64,000 bases of DNA from Sphingobacteriales bacterium 46-32. Lineage in GTDB: Bacteria > Bacteroidota > Bacteroidia > Chitinophagales > Chitinophagaceae. A program made the position numbers and the translations under genes. Position 1 is the stretch's first letter. The number at the start of each line of letters is the position of its first letter. Under the pieces are notes generated by a model that saw nothing but the letters and a program-made list of their open reading frames with translations, made no database searches and was not told the DNA's origin. This document shows, one piece after another, positions 42,309 through 51,525 of the stretch. The stretch covers positions 1,695,203 through 1,759,202 of the forward strand of contig MKTY01000020.1 in the NCBI GenBank assembly GCA_001898485.1. The letters run 5' to 3'.

Positions 42309-43663
42309 GAGCGGTCTTCGGGGCGCTCCGGCGGATTAATTGTACTTGCCCTGATATTGTCGTCAACAATATCTTCGGTAACAGCTATTTCCGAAAAGGC
42401 AACCAACATCTTCTGCCGGTCAAACTCCTTTTCATTATTGGCGATCCATACAGTGGCTACCCCGTTACCAATGAAATTGGTGATAGCCCTGGCCTCCGAC
42501 ATAAAGCGATCCACGCCAAGTAGCAGGGCCAACCCTTCGATTGGGACGACCTTAATGGTGCTGAGTGTAGAAGCCAGCACCACAAATCCACTGCCTGTAA
42601 CGCCCGCCGCACCCTTGGAGGTGAGCATAAGGATACCGATAATACTGGCGATCTGTGCCAGCGACAGATCCACATGAAACACCTGCGCCAGGAAGATCAT
42701 ACACATCGAAAGATAGATAGTAGTGCCATCGAGGTTAAATGAGTAACCGGTGGGCACCACCAGGCCCACAATGGATTTGGAACATCCCATCCGCTCCAGT
42801 TTTTCCATAAGCGAAGGCAGTGCTGCCTCTGACGAAGAAGTACCCAGTACCACCAGCAATTCTTCCCGTATGTAGCGCAAAAAACGGGATATGCGTATTC
42901 GGTACATACGCAGTATAAAGTAGAGAACTACAAAAATGAAAATGGCCATTGTCGCATAAACCGTACCCATCAGCATGGCAAGCGGGCGCAAGGTATCGAT
43001 ACCGTATTTGCTGATGGTGTAAGCCATGCCGCCCAACGCTCCGAGAGGGGCCAGCAGCATTACTTTATGCAATGCTTTGAAGATTACTTTGGAGATACGC
43101 TGTAAGGGCGCTATAATATCATTTCTGCCCGCATAAAAGCTCAGACCAATGCCGAAGCAAAGGGCCAGCAGCAGCACCTGAAGTGTAGAATTGTCTTTAA
43201 AGAACTGCCACCAGCTGAAATGATCGCTTTGCCGGGTATAAGCCGATATATCTGCCTGTTTTATATGACTGGTATCAACACCTGAGCCGGGTTTGATAAG
43301 GAGTGCTACTACTACTCCGATGATAAGCGCCAGCGTGGTCACTACTTCAAAATAGAGCAGGGCCTTGGCACCCACGCGGCCTACCTTGCGCAGGTTGCCC
43401 ATACTTACTATGCCCAGGGTAATGGTAAGAAAAATGATAGGATTGATAAACAGTTTTACAATACTGATAAAACCTGTACCCAGCATTTCGCTCAATGTGG
43501 CGCCAAGACTCAGGTCCTGGCCCAGGAAGCGTGTTTTGAGTGGCTCATCCAGAACCCGCATGAGTGCCAGTTGCGGATAATAATGACCAATAAGTACACC
43601 TGTTGTTATAGCCAGCAATACCCAGAAGGTAAGATTGCGGAGGAGCCTTTTTAGCAGTGCCAT
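42305..43663 (-). CDS. Dicarboxylate/amino acid:cation symporter (DAACS family)
   Basis: A 452-residue membrane protein of the GltP/DctA family with about eight helices. Characteristic parts are the serine-rich GTSSSEAALPSLMEKL, YSFNLDGTTIYLSMCMIFLAQ and the C-terminal FMSEARAITNFIGNGVATVWIA. It takes up glutamate, aspartate or C4-dicarboxylates with protons or sodium. Specificity cannot be read here. Confidence 0.92.
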   Translation of the reverse strand: MALLKRLLRNLTFWVLLAITTGVLIGHYYPQLALMRVLDEPLKTRFLGQDLSLGATLSEMLGTGFISIVKLFINPIIFLTITLGIVSMGNLRKVGRVGAKALLYFEVVTTLALIIGVVVALLIKPGSGVDTSHIKQADISAYTRQSDHFSWWQFFKDNSTLQVLLLALCFGIGLSFYAGRNDIIAPLQRISKVIFKALHKVMLLAPLGALGGMAYTISKYGIDTLRPLAMLMGTVYATMAIFIFVVLYFILRMYRIRISRFLRYIREELLVVLGTSSSEAALPSLMEKLERMGCSKSIVGLVVPTGYSFNLDGTTIYLSMCMIFLAQVFHVDLSLAQIASIIGILMLTSKGAAGVTGSGFVVLASTLSTIKVVPIEGLALLLGVDRFMSEARAITNFIGNGVATVWIANNEKEFDRQKMLVAFSEIAVTEDIVDDNIRASTINPPERPEDRS

Positions 43664-43705
43664 GATTGGTCTGTAAGATAAGGCAAATGTGCAAAGCGAA
43701 AAGGC

Positions 43706-44719
43706 TTAGAACTTGGGACAGTTCAGCTTTTTCATGTTGGGGTCTGTATATTTTTTTACATAGATAAGCGATACTTCCACTCCTCCGCGTGAATTGGAGG
43801 CTGCTTTGAGCGCAGAAGTATTTACATCGTAAGAAGCTCCAAAATGCCACTCTCCGAATTCAAGCCCTACATAAGGAATGAGGGCATCCTGAAAACGGTA
43901 CCAGCTGCCGATATAAAAGTTGGTGGGATTTTCTTCATCGTTATTCACATTAAGACAGAAAGCACCGCCCAGCATGGTATTGTGCGCTTTTGCCTGTATA
44001 CTGTGATTGGCTGCTACATGCAGTGAGTTGTAGGTGCCTACAGGTATTTTGGCTCCGCCCTGGATAGTTACCCGCGAGTTGAGCAGAAAATCGCCTTTTT
44101 GAAAGGTTTCTTTGGGGCGGTTGATATGATACATGGAAGCTCCGAGGTAAAAATTGTTGTAACCGTTGGTAGAACCATTATAGATGATGCCGGCATTAAG
44201 ATCAAAATAATGCAGATTGACCTGCTGGCTGGAGAAGCTTTCGCGGGTTACGCCGGTAAAACCCATGGGTGTAAGCTGATCCTGAAAAGTGAGTTTTTCG
44301 GTATTGAGCCGTTTATTCATGTAGGTGCCCTGAAAACCTGCTCCCAACTGATGGTAACCGTTTTCATCAAGTGCTTTGTGATAGGCTACAGAAAGACCGA
44401 GGTAATTGCTGTTAAGAGCACCATTGCCGGCTTTGTCGCTATAGGCCATGATACCGATCCCAAACTGATCATATTCCGGAATCCGGTTTTTCATGATGCC
44501 CATGTCGAGCGATGCAGTCATGGTAGTGTAGGCATTATTGATAGAGGGCCATTGATTACGGTAATTGGCGGCAAACCGCATTACGCCATCAAACTTGCCG
44601 GTAAGTGCCGGATTGAGGGTGAGCGGAGAAGCGAAGAATTGTGAAAAATTAGGATCCTGAGCGTTTGAGGTGGTCGTCAGCAGAACAGAAACAGTCAGAA
44701 TGGATAGTAATTTCTTCAT
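43706..44719 (-). CDS. PorP/SprF-family type IX secretion membrane protein
   Basis: A 337-residue outer-membrane protein. Signal peptide MKKLLSILTVSVLLTTTSNA is followed by QDPNFSQFFASPLTLNPALTG and MRFAANYRNQWPSI, the PorP/SprF opening. The rest is typical beta-barrel sequence ending GGVEVSLIYVKKY. Such proteins anchor or help export a specific large surface adhesin, normally encoded next to them. No adhesin gene is adjacent here, so it is an orphan copy. The 227-bp gap upstream to upp shows nothing recognisable. Confidence 0.9.
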   Translation of the reverse strand: MKKLLSILTVSVLLTTTSNAQDPNFSQFFASPLTLNPALTGKFDGVMRFAANYRNQWPSINNAYTTMTASLDMGIMKNRIPEYDQFGIGIMAYSDKAGNGALNSNYLGLSVAYHKALDENGYHQLGAGFQGTYMNKRLNTEKLTFQDQLTPMGFTGVTRESFSSQQVNLHYFDLNAGIIYNGSTNGYNNFYLGASMYHINRPKETFQKGDFLLNSRVTIQGGAKIPVGTYNSLHVAANHSIQAKAHNTMLGGAFCLNVNNDEENPTNFYIGSWYRFQDALIPYVGLEFGEWHFGASYDVNTSALKAASNSRGGVEVSLIYVKKYTDPNMKKLNCPKF

Positions 44720-44946
44720 TTCAGCAATTAAGTTTTTTCACTGGTTAGCCACCGGTTGGGGGTTGACACACAGACTTCTTATAAACGTTGCAGCCTGCAG
44801 CAAATTGTTCGTCAGGGAAACCACCCGGTATGTCCGGATACGAAAAGGGAAAATACAACAAAATAAAGACCCGCAAAAATGTGGCTCCGCTGCTTCGTAC
44901 TTTCTTAAAAAAGGGGCAAAAACGGTATTGCCAGGCAGTTGCCGGT

Positions 44947-45597
44947 TTACATCTGCACCTTGTTACCAAAAGCCAGGTCGCCGGCATCGCCCAGGCCGGG
45001 AACGATGTATCCTTTAGCCGTAAGTTCATCATCAATATCACCACACCATATCGTAACAGACGGCTCCTCTCTCTTCACATATTCAATGCCAACCGTACAG
45101 GCAATAGCCGCCACAATATGAATTTCTTTAGGATTTCCTTCCTCTTTCAGAAAATGAATGGTTTTTACGAGGGAAGATCCCGTGGCGAGCATCGGGTCAC
45201 TTACAATAATAGTACGGTTTTCGAGCTCCGGACAGGAAATGTAGTCGAGACTGATCTCAAAGCTGCCATCCTTGTTATGTTTACGATAAGCAGAAATAAA
45301 TGCATTATCGGCCTTATCAAAATAATTGAGCATGCCCTGATGCAATGGCAGACCAGCCCGCAGTATGGTAGCCAGTACGGGCTGGCTTGCCAGCAGCTTG
45401 GAGTTGGCTATACCCAATGGCGTTTGCACTTCTTTTTCTACAAACGGCAGCACTTTACTGATTTCATAAGCCGCTACTTCCCCGATGCGCTCGAGGTTGC
45501 GACGAAACCGCATACGGTCATTCTGTACATCTACATCGCGCAATTCGCTCACCCAGTTGCTTACCAGGCTGTGTTGTTCACTCAGATTAATAACCAT
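44947..45597 (-). CDS. upp: Uracil phosphoribosyltransferase
   Basis: A 216-residue pyrimidine salvage enzyme that makes UMP from uracil and PRPP. The PRPP loop reads IIVSDPMLATGSSLVKTI, and ILRAGLPLHQGML and GYIVPGLGDAGDLAFG are further family motifs. I chose the ATG at 45597 (MVINLSEQHS), as the upstream frame adds a segment without similarity. Divergent from anmK, with overlapping promoter elements between them. Confidence 0.94.
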   Translation of the reverse strand: MVINLSEQHSLVSNWVSELRDVDVQNDRMRFRRNLERIGEVAAYEISKVLPFVEKEVQTPLGIANSKLLASQPVLATILRAGLPLHQGMLNYFDKADNAFISAYRKHNKDGSFEISLDYISCPELENRTIIVSDPMLATGSSLVKTIHFLKEEGNPKEIHIVAAIACTVGIEYVKREEPSVTIWCGDIDDELTAKGYIVPGLGDAGDLAFGNKVQM

Positions 45598-45691
45598 AAT
45601 GCCGCTGTTTTGGTGGGTAGAAAAGTTTGAAAATCTGTTGTTTGAAGGCCATTGCTCCGGGTATGTTCCTATCAGTACCAACTGAAACAAC

Positions 45692-45708
45692 TAATTTTGG
45701 CAAATCTA
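45692..45708. promoter_or_regulatory. Overlapping divergent -7 elements for anmK and upp
   Basis: TAATTTTG on the plus strand (45692-45699) and TAGATTTG on the minus strand (45701-45708) both match TAnnTTTG and point away from each other. Neither has a clear TTG at -33. If both work, the two promoters would compete for the same DNA. Confidence 0.35.
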
Positions 45709-45724
45709 AACCAAAATCAGTTTC

Positions 45725-46813
45725 ATGCTGTACCGTGCAATTGGATTAATGAGCGGAAGCTCGCTGGACGGGCTTGATATCGCCTATGTTGAACTTCACG
45801 AAAGTGGCGGAAAATGGACCTATGAAATCCAGGAAGCAGCCTGCTATCCCTACCCGCAGGACTGGGTAAACCGCCTGCGCGATGCCGTGAAGCTATCTGC
45901 TTTTGATTATCAGCTGCTGCATAGTGAGTACGGGCATTACCTTGGGCATGCAGTCAACCGGTTTATAGAAGAATATGACCTGCATTTTAAAGTAGCCCTC
46001 ATTTCCTCTCATGGTCATACCACCTTTCATGTGCCAGCGCGGGGCATGACCGCACAGTTGGGCGACGGGGCTGCGTTGGCCGCTGAAACTCAGCTGCCTG
46101 TAGTTACCGATCTCCGCGCAATGGATGTGGCATTGGGTGGTCAGGGTGCACCAATTGTACCGGTAGGCGAACGCCTGCTGTTGGGCAGCTACGACTATTT
46201 CCTAAATCTGGGCGGTATCGCCAATCTTTCGGCCAACCGCGATCCATATATCGCTTTCGACTGCTGCCCGGCCAACCGGGTACTGAATCTGTTAAGTCAG
46301 CTCACGGGACAGGAATATGATGCAGGGGGAGCGCTGGCTGCTACGGGTCATACAGATCAGCCACTGTTGCAAAAACTAAATGACCTGCCTTTTTATCAGC
46401 AGCCCTGGCCGCGCTCGCTGGCCAACGACTTTGGGACCGATATTGTTTTCCCGCTTATCTGCGAGGCAAAACTGGCTGTTGCAGATGCTTTGTGTACTTA
46501 TACAGAGCATATCGCCCGGCAAATAAGCCGATCGGTAGCAGCGTTGCAGACTGGAGAATCAGCAACCCGAAAACTGCTGGTCACCGGTGGAGGGGCCTTC
46601 AATACTTTCCTGGTGCAGCGCATCAGCACGCTGCTGCAACCGCTAAATGTGGAAGTAGTACTGCCTGAACCTCGACTGATTGAATACAAAGAAGCCCTGA
46701 TCATGGCTCTTGCCGGCGTACTGCGCTGGCGCGAAGACAATAACGTATTTGCATCCGTTACAGGAGCAGGCAGAGATAGTGTGGGAGGAGCGTTGTGGAT
46801 AGGAAAGTCGTAA
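45725..46813 (+). CDS. anmK: Anhydro-N-acetylmuramic acid kinase
   Basis: AnmK of 362 residues, which phosphorylates and opens anhydro-MurNAc released during cell-wall recycling. The N-terminal IGLMSGSSLDGLDIAYVEL, SSHGHTTFHVP, LNLGGIANLS and VTGGGAFNTFLVQRI mark the ASKHA fold. It stands alone; a family B hairpin begins 5 bp after its stop. Confidence 0.94.
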   Translation: MLYRAIGLMSGSSLDGLDIAYVELHESGGKWTYEIQEAACYPYPQDWVNRLRDAVKLSAFDYQLLHSEYGHYLGHAVNRFIEEYDLHFKVALISSHGHTTFHVPARGMTAQLGDGAALAAETQLPVVTDLRAMDVALGGQGAPIVPVGERLLLGSYDYFLNLGGIANLSANRDPYIAFDCCPANRVLNLLSQLTGQEYDAGGALAATGHTDQPLLQKLNDLPFYQQPWPRSLANDFGTDIVFPLICEAKLAVADALCTYTEHIARQISRSVAALQTGESATRKLLVTGGGAFNTFLVQRISTLLQPLNVEVVLPEPRLIEYKEALIMALAGVLRWREDNNVFASVTGAGRDSVGGALWIGKS

Positions 46814-46817
46814 GGAC

Positions 46818-46908
46818 AGTATAAAGGGTATAAAAGTATAAAGGGTTTAAAGAGTATACAGAAATGCTTTAAACCCTTTATACTTTTATACCCTTTAAAC
46901 CTTTTATA
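46818..46908. repeat. AT-rich palindromic repeat (family B, copy 3)
   Basis: GGGTATAAAAGTATAAAGG with flanks (46818-46852) is the near-perfect inverse of CCTTTATACTTTTATACCC and flanks (46867-46908). The stem is about 27-30 bp with a loop of about 14 nt. It lies between the convergent anmK and LytTR genes and covers the last codons of the latter. It may serve as a bidirectional terminator. Confidence 0.85.
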
Positions 46909-47644
46909 ATCCGAGCACCAGCTTCAGTTTGGCATACCCTCCTCTGCTTACCGGTACTTTCGCGCCGGTACGAAGAATAGCCACATGATTATCTTTTTCG
47001 TAAGGATCGATACGAGTGATCTGCTGCACATTTACGATAAAGGAACGGTGTGAGCGTACAAACTGTTGCGCGTCCAGCACCTGTTCAAAATAAGACATGG
47101 TCTTATTTTTCAGGAAATATCCTTCCTGGGTATGAATTTTCACATAATCATCTGCAGCCTCCAGAAAAAAAACATCGTGAGCGGGAATGATCTTTATTTT
47201 ACTGCCATTCTTTACAACGATACGGTTGTTTTGCGCAGGCGACTGTGCAGCCGTAGCCAGCAACTCTTTTGTGACTGCTTCGGATGCAGGTGTTTTATTG
47301 TCGGCCCATTTGGCCAGCGCCCTGTCAAACCGCTCCTGGTTAAAGGGTTTGAGCAGGTAATCCACTGCATGCGCTTCAAAAGCGCGGATCGCATATTCAT
47401 CAAATGCAGTAGTGAAAATAACTGATGGTGGTTGCTCAATGAGTTCAAGCATTTCAAAACCATTAATCTTGGGCATTTGTATATCCAGGAAGATCAGGTC
47501 GGGATGAAACTGCTGAATCGCTTTTACTCCTTCAAATCCATCGCCACATTCTGCCACCAGCTCCAGTTGCGGATGCTGCTGCAGGTATTCTTTTACAATA
47601 CTGCGGGCCAGCGGTTCATCGTCTATGATAATAACTTTGCTCAT
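46904..47644 (-). CDS. LytTR-family response regulator
   Basis: A 246-residue regulator. The receiver domain has DDEPLAR at the start, phospho-acceptor Asp54 in IFLDIQMP, and YLLKPF. A LytTR DNA-binding domain (about 140-246) ends VPVSRGGYAKLKLVLGL. It is the last gene of an operon with a histidine kinase, a DUF4288 protein and a LiaF-like membrane protein, 40 bp after the kinase. Targets are unknown; an envelope-stress role is suggested by the LiaF-like gene. Confidence 0.93.
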   Translation of the reverse strand: MSKVIIIDDEPLARSIVKEYLQQHPQLELVAECGDGFEGVKAIQQFHPDLIFLDIQMPKINGFEMLELIEQPPSVIFTTAFDEYAIRAFEAHAVDYLLKPFNQERFDRALAKWADNKTPASEAVTKELLATAAQSPAQNNRIVVKNGSKIKIIPAHDVFFLEAADDYVKIHTQEGYFLKNKTMSYFEQVLDAQQFVRSHRSFIVNVQQITRIDPYEKDNHVAILRTGAKVPVSRGGYAKLKLVLGL

Positions 47645-47684
47645 ATTATAGGTTCATATAGCCGGCTTGCCGGCAGGTTTAGAT

Positions 47685-48740
47685 TTATTTATCGGGCGTG
47701 GCCGTTGGCTGCGGCACCTTTACCCGGGTGATAAAAGTATGGTCAGTTGCTTCTGTCTGCAACAGATCTGCACGGGCAAAAAGCAGGTAGAGTCTTCGTT
47801 GTACCGATTTGAGACCAAAACCTGTACCTTTTTGAGGCGAAGATGTTTCGGGATCAAACGGATTGCTCACTTCTACCAACAACTCCTGGTCTGCTACACG
47901 GGTGCGCAATCTGATCACTGTTTCACCTACTGTATCATAAAGACCAAATTTGATCGCGTTCTCAACAATGGGTTGCAATAGCAATGCCGGTAACCTTAGA
48001 TTAAGCGTAGCGGGATCGACATTCACTTCTGTTGACAGCCGGTTGCCAAAACGTACTTTTTCTATCTCCAGGTAAAGCTGCAGGTATTGCAGTTCCTCTT
48101 CGAGTGTTACCCATTGTGTCTCTTCTTTGCGAATGGTGCCACGTAAAAAGTCAGACAGTTGCTGTACCATTTTTCGGGCTTCTGCAGGCCGCGAGCCAAT
48201 CAGCGCATTGATAGAGTTAAGGCTGTTAAATAAAAAATGTGGTTGAAGTTGCTGGCGCAGTTTGAACAGCTCTGCTTCCCGGGCCAGTTTTTCCGCATCG
48301 GTCTTGCGTTGCTCAGTAGCTTTTTGTTCCTGCCAGGTAAACCAGTTGATCGACATCATGGTCACAATACCCACTACCAGTATGCCAATGCTGAAACGTA
48401 TGATGAGTGATTTATTAAGAAATGAATTGTAATCGTCAATGCCGGTAATACTGATGCTTAATAGCCATTTCACCACAAACAGCCAGATGAGCGTGAGTGC
48501 CACACACATCATGAGTATGTTCATAAACTGCTCCCGTCCCGGCAGGTAATACCGGATCGTATTCATAATAAGCAGGCATATTCCCAGCAACAGCAGATTG
48601 CTGATGACGCTGTCTACCACAGCTACCTGCAGGGTAAAGTCAAACCAGTAAAACAGCAGGGCATGATCCATCATCAGAACCAGCCAGGCGATACTGAATA
48701 TGATGAGGAAACGGCGTGCCGAAAAGGGTGAAGCAGTCAT
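47685..48740 (-). CDS. LytS/YehU-type sensor histidine kinase
   Basis: A 351-residue kinase with about four N-terminal membrane helices (10-130), a linker and the His_kinase domain. The phospho-histidine lies in QLQPHFLFNSLNSINALI (His168), and the ATP-binding part has PALLLQPIVENAIKFGL and GTGFGLKSVQRRL. It is the partner of the LytTR regulator just downstream. No extracytoplasmic sensor domain is evident, so the signal may be sensed in the membrane. Confidence 0.92.
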   Translation of the reverse strand: MTASPFSARRFLIIFSIAWLVLMMDHALLFYWFDFTLQVAVVDSVISNLLLLGICLLIMNTIRYYLPGREQFMNILMMCVALTLIWLFVVKWLLSISITGIDDYNSFLNKSLIIRFSIGILVVGIVTMMSINWFTWQEQKATEQRKTDAEKLAREAELFKLRQQLQPHFLFNSLNSINALIGSRPAEARKMVQQLSDFLRGTIRKEETQWVTLEEELQYLQLYLEIEKVRFGNRLSTEVNVDPATLNLRLPALLLQPIVENAIKFGLYDTVGETVIRLRTRVADQELLVEVSNPFDPETSSPQKGTGFGLKSVQRRLYLLFARADLLQTEATDHTFITRVKVPQPTATPDK

Positions 48741-48747
48741 GAATTGA

Positions 48748-49107
48748 TCAGGCCAGTTTCAGCAACTGGGGTGTTTGGGTATAAAAAAGATTTTTTGCCT
48801 TTTGGTTGATAGAATAGATATAGGCATCGGCATTTTCTTTTTCTTCAATGCGTGAATAGAGCTCGGCACCATCAATCAGATCGCTGAGGCGGTACAGTTC
48901 ACTTACGTTTATAAACTGCCACTGCACCAGCTGTTCTTTGCGATTGTAGAAGGTGTCTTCCTCCCGTTTACCCATTTCCTGTGCACGAAGAAAAGCTTCT
49001 TCTTTGCTGCGACCCGATACGAGGCGCAGCTGTTCATCAAATTGTGGGGTGTGAAGCCCTTCGCCACACACAATCTGGAATACGATTTTTGCGAGATACC
49101 AATTCAT
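48748..49107 (-). CDS. DUF4288 family protein
   Basis: A small soluble protein of 119 residues beginning MNWYLAKIVFQIVCGEG, which fits DUF4288. It contains FDEQLRLVSGRSKEEAFLRAQEMG and no membrane segment. An ATG at 49113 would add two residues. It starts the gene pair with the histidine kinase (8 bp apart) and follows the LiaF-like gene. Function unknown. Confidence 0.75.
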   Translation of the reverse strand: MNWYLAKIVFQIVCGEGLHTPQFDEQLRLVSGRSKEEAFLRAQEMGKREEDTFYNRKEQLVQWQFINVSELYRLSDLIDGAELYSRIEEKENADAYIYSINQKAKNLFYTQTPQLLKLA

Positions 49108-49188
49108 AGTCATTCGTTTAGGTAGTTAACAAGTGGTTGATCACAGATTGGATAGTGGTGGGGTGGTAGGAATGTATCTGAATGGTGA

Positions 49189-50013
49189 TTAGTAACTCTT
49201 GATCTCCATGCCGCCAAAAATCATCGTACCCTTCAATACCAGCGTGCGGGAAGGAGACTCCTGCATATGCATGATTTTTCGTTTGTCATCAATGCCGCCA
49301 AAGATGGTAACAGCTTCCGATTTGATGGCCCAGTTAGAAGGCACCAGCAGGGTGGCTCCGCCAAAGATGGCTGTTACTTCCACCACAGCAGGTGCAGTCA
49401 TGTCTGCCTGCGTGAGGTCTATTTCGCAACCGCCAAATACATTTACCAGTTCTCCTCCCTTAAAGTTTTTAGAAAGGATCACTTTTTTGGCACCACTGAA
49501 GACGCAGGTACTGGTCACATAATCATCTGAAGTGGGTTCAAAATCACTATGCGGTATATCGATCGGATCGGAAGAAATATTTGCCGAAGTTCCCTGGCTA
49601 TCATTGTCGTTCTGAAAAGGCTGATTACGGATAAAGCTGCGTCTGCCACGCGGACGTATCAGGAATAACAGACCGACTGTAATAATAATGACGGGCCAGA
49701 TATGGCGTCGCATATCGCCGAAGATGAAATAGTCATTGATCAGGAATGCGCCACCGATGATGATGGGTACAAACCAGCCGCCATCGCGGAAGCCTCTGCG
49801 CAGGCCGATGAACAAACCGACGCCGATCAGCAGCATCTGCCACGAAAACAACCAGCGTGGCATTGGTATGTCGAAACTTCTGGTCAGGGCCAGGCCGCCC
49901 ACAATAAGCAGGAAAATCCCCGTCCACACATGGCCGTTGTTGTCTCCCTGGCGGCCCCGGCTTTCCCAGCGCTGTCTGCGCCGCTCACGCCTGTATTCTC
50001 TGAAAGTGCTCAT
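49189..50013 (-). CDS. LiaF-like membrane protein (DUF5668 / cell-wall-active antibiotic response)
   Basis: A 274-residue protein: a basic N-terminus (YRRERRRQRW), four membrane helices (about 30-130) and a C-terminal beta-rich domain with GCEIDLTQADMTAPAVVEVT and FGGATLLVPSNW, as in LiaF/YvqF. In Firmicutes LiaF controls a two-component system that responds to cell-wall stress. Here the same operon also has a kinase and LytTR regulator, so a similar inhibitory role is plausible. Confidence 0.82.
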   Translation of the reverse strand: MSTFREYRRERRRQRWESRGRQGDNNGHVWTGIFLLIVGGLALTRSFDIPMPRWLFSWQMLLIGVGLFIGLRRGFRDGGWFVPIIIGGAFLINDYFIFGDMRRHIWPVIIITVGLLFLIRPRGRRSFIRNQPFQNDNDSQGTSANISSDPIDIPHSDFEPTSDDYVTSTCVFSGAKKVILSKNFKGGELVNVFGGCEIDLTQADMTAPAVVEVTAIFGGATLLVPSNWAIKSEAVTIFGGIDDKRKIMHMQESPSRTLVLKGTMIFGGMEIKSY

Positions 50014-50131
50014 ATACTATGTTTCTATTTTTATGTAAAACTATAGTGAGCTTTGCCTTCGAGCAAGCGCAGATGGGCCATTTTCAGGAGTTTCTCGGTA
50101 AAAGGCCGTATGTGGGCGGTGAATGACGGCT

Positions 50132-50638
50132 TTATTGCACGGGCGCCGGCACCAGGCAGATACCTTCCAGTTCTTCTGTCATCCGGAGCAGCTGCAACCC
50201 GGCATCATAATCTGCGTGAAAGGCAAAGGGGCGACCATCCACAATGTACTGGTAGATGAACCAGTCTGTAGGGGGCGTGGGTACCTGCAGTACCTCGTCA
50301 AGCGTAATCCATTCGAGTGTGCCTTCATTGCAGGGGGGTGGTGGTATATCATCAATAGAAGCTACATATACAAAGCCGGTCCAGTTATAATCTGTAGGCG
50401 AGGTTTCTACCAGCACACCGGCATAACGCATATGTTCTACCCGGATGCCGGTTTCTTCCCAGGTTTCACGAAGGGCCGCCTCCAGTGGGCTTTCGAAAGG
50501 ATCAAGCTTGCCGCCTACCGGCGTATATTTATCACGATTTGGCTCTTTGAGCCGTCGCAACAACAAAAAACGATCGGCGTGCCGCAGTACACAGAGTACG
50601 GCAGTACGTTTTAATCCGGGTGCTACTTTATTATTCAT
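50132..50638 (-). CDS. NUDIX hydrolase
   Basis: A 168-residue protein with a complete Nudix box, GKLDPFESPLEAALRETWEE then TGI, near residues 37-60. It hydrolyses a nucleoside diphosphate linked to another group; substrate unknown. It lies 28 bp after the HAD hydrolase and both may act in nucleotide clean-up. Confidence 0.92.
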   Translation of the reverse strand: MNNKVAPGLKRTAVLCVLRHADRFLLLRRLKEPNRDKYTPVGGKLDPFESPLEAALRETWEETGIRVEHMRYAGVLVETSPTDYNWTGFVYVASIDDIPPPPCNEGTLEWITLDEVLQVPTPPTDWFIYQYIVDGRPFAFHADYDAGLQLLRMTEELEGICLVPAPVQ

Positions 50639-50666
50639 GGGTCGTAGGGTTAAGGCCGGCAGGCAT

Positions 50667-51350
50667 TTACAGAAAGGTAAGCACTTCGCTCATCCGGGTT
50701 ACTTCGCGGAAACGTTCATGCTCAATCCGGTGTTCTACCTTTTCATGTGCCCAGGTGGTATGATAAGGAATATGAACGGCATGGCCACCAATGGCCAGCA
50801 CAGGTAAGACATCTGATTTGAGAGAGTTGCCCAGCATCAGAAACTCATCGGGCGCTATGTCAAGATGTTTGATCAATGCCAGATAATCGCTTTCCATTTT
50901 TTCGGACATGATCTCTATATGATGAAAGTAATGCGAAATACCTGATTTGCGCAGCTTACGTTCCTGGTCGAGCAGATCTCCTTTTGTAGCTACTACCAGC
51001 CGGTATCTTCCAAAAAGTTGTTTTAATACATCTTCTACGCCATCCAGCATCTCGATAGGTTTGTCGAGCAGGTCTTTTCCATATTGAATGGCCTTTTCGA
51101 TTACCTCCATACTTACGGTATTGCGCGATACACGCAGGGCTGTTTCGATCATTGACAGCATAAAACCCTTTACACCGTAACCATAAAGGGTCAGGTTCTG
51201 GATCTCTGTTTTAAATAATTCCTGCGCAGCAGTATGGTGCGGCACATAATCTTCGAGCAATGCACAAAACTTCTTTTCCGTTTCCTGGAAATAAGGTTCA
51301 TTCACCCACAATGTATCGTCTGCATCAAATGCAATTACTTTAATAGCCAT
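50667..51350 (-). CDS. HAD-superfamily hydrolase
   Basis: A 227-residue phosphatase-like protein. Motif I is FDADDTLW (Asp9 nucleophile, Asp11), motif II VVATKGD, and motif IV lies in MLGNSLKSDVLPVLAIGG. A helical cap domain separates motifs I and II. Small-molecule phosphatase is likely; substrate unknown. The 175-bp gap upstream to the amidohydrolase shows no recognisable element. Confidence 0.9.
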   Translation of the reverse strand: MAIKVIAFDADDTLWVNEPYFQETEKKFCALLEDYVPHHTAAQELFKTEIQNLTLYGYGVKGFMLSMIETALRVSRNTVSMEVIEKAIQYGKDLLDKPIEMLDGVEDVLKQLFGRYRLVVATKGDLLDQERKLRKSGISHYFHHIEIMSEKMESDYLALIKHLDIAPDEFLMLGNSLKSDVLPVLAIGGHAVHIPYHTTWAHEKVEHRIEHERFREVTRMSEVLTFL

Positions 51351-51525
51351 AGTATTGTACTAAAAGAAGTGCAAGCTATTCATTTTGTACTTTTCTGCAA
51401 CTGATTTTCGTCTGGTTCGAATAAGCCGGTCATTCCGGCGGTTTATCTGCCCCTTACACCGCTCAACCCAGGTCCGGCTGTAATATCATTGTTTTCTTTA
51501 CCTTCCAGCCCCCAAAATCAATCAC

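Noticed and set aside
44788-45630. A long plus-strand frame opposite upp
   Set aside because: It is the shadow of the clear upp gene on the minus strand and has no recognisable protein features.
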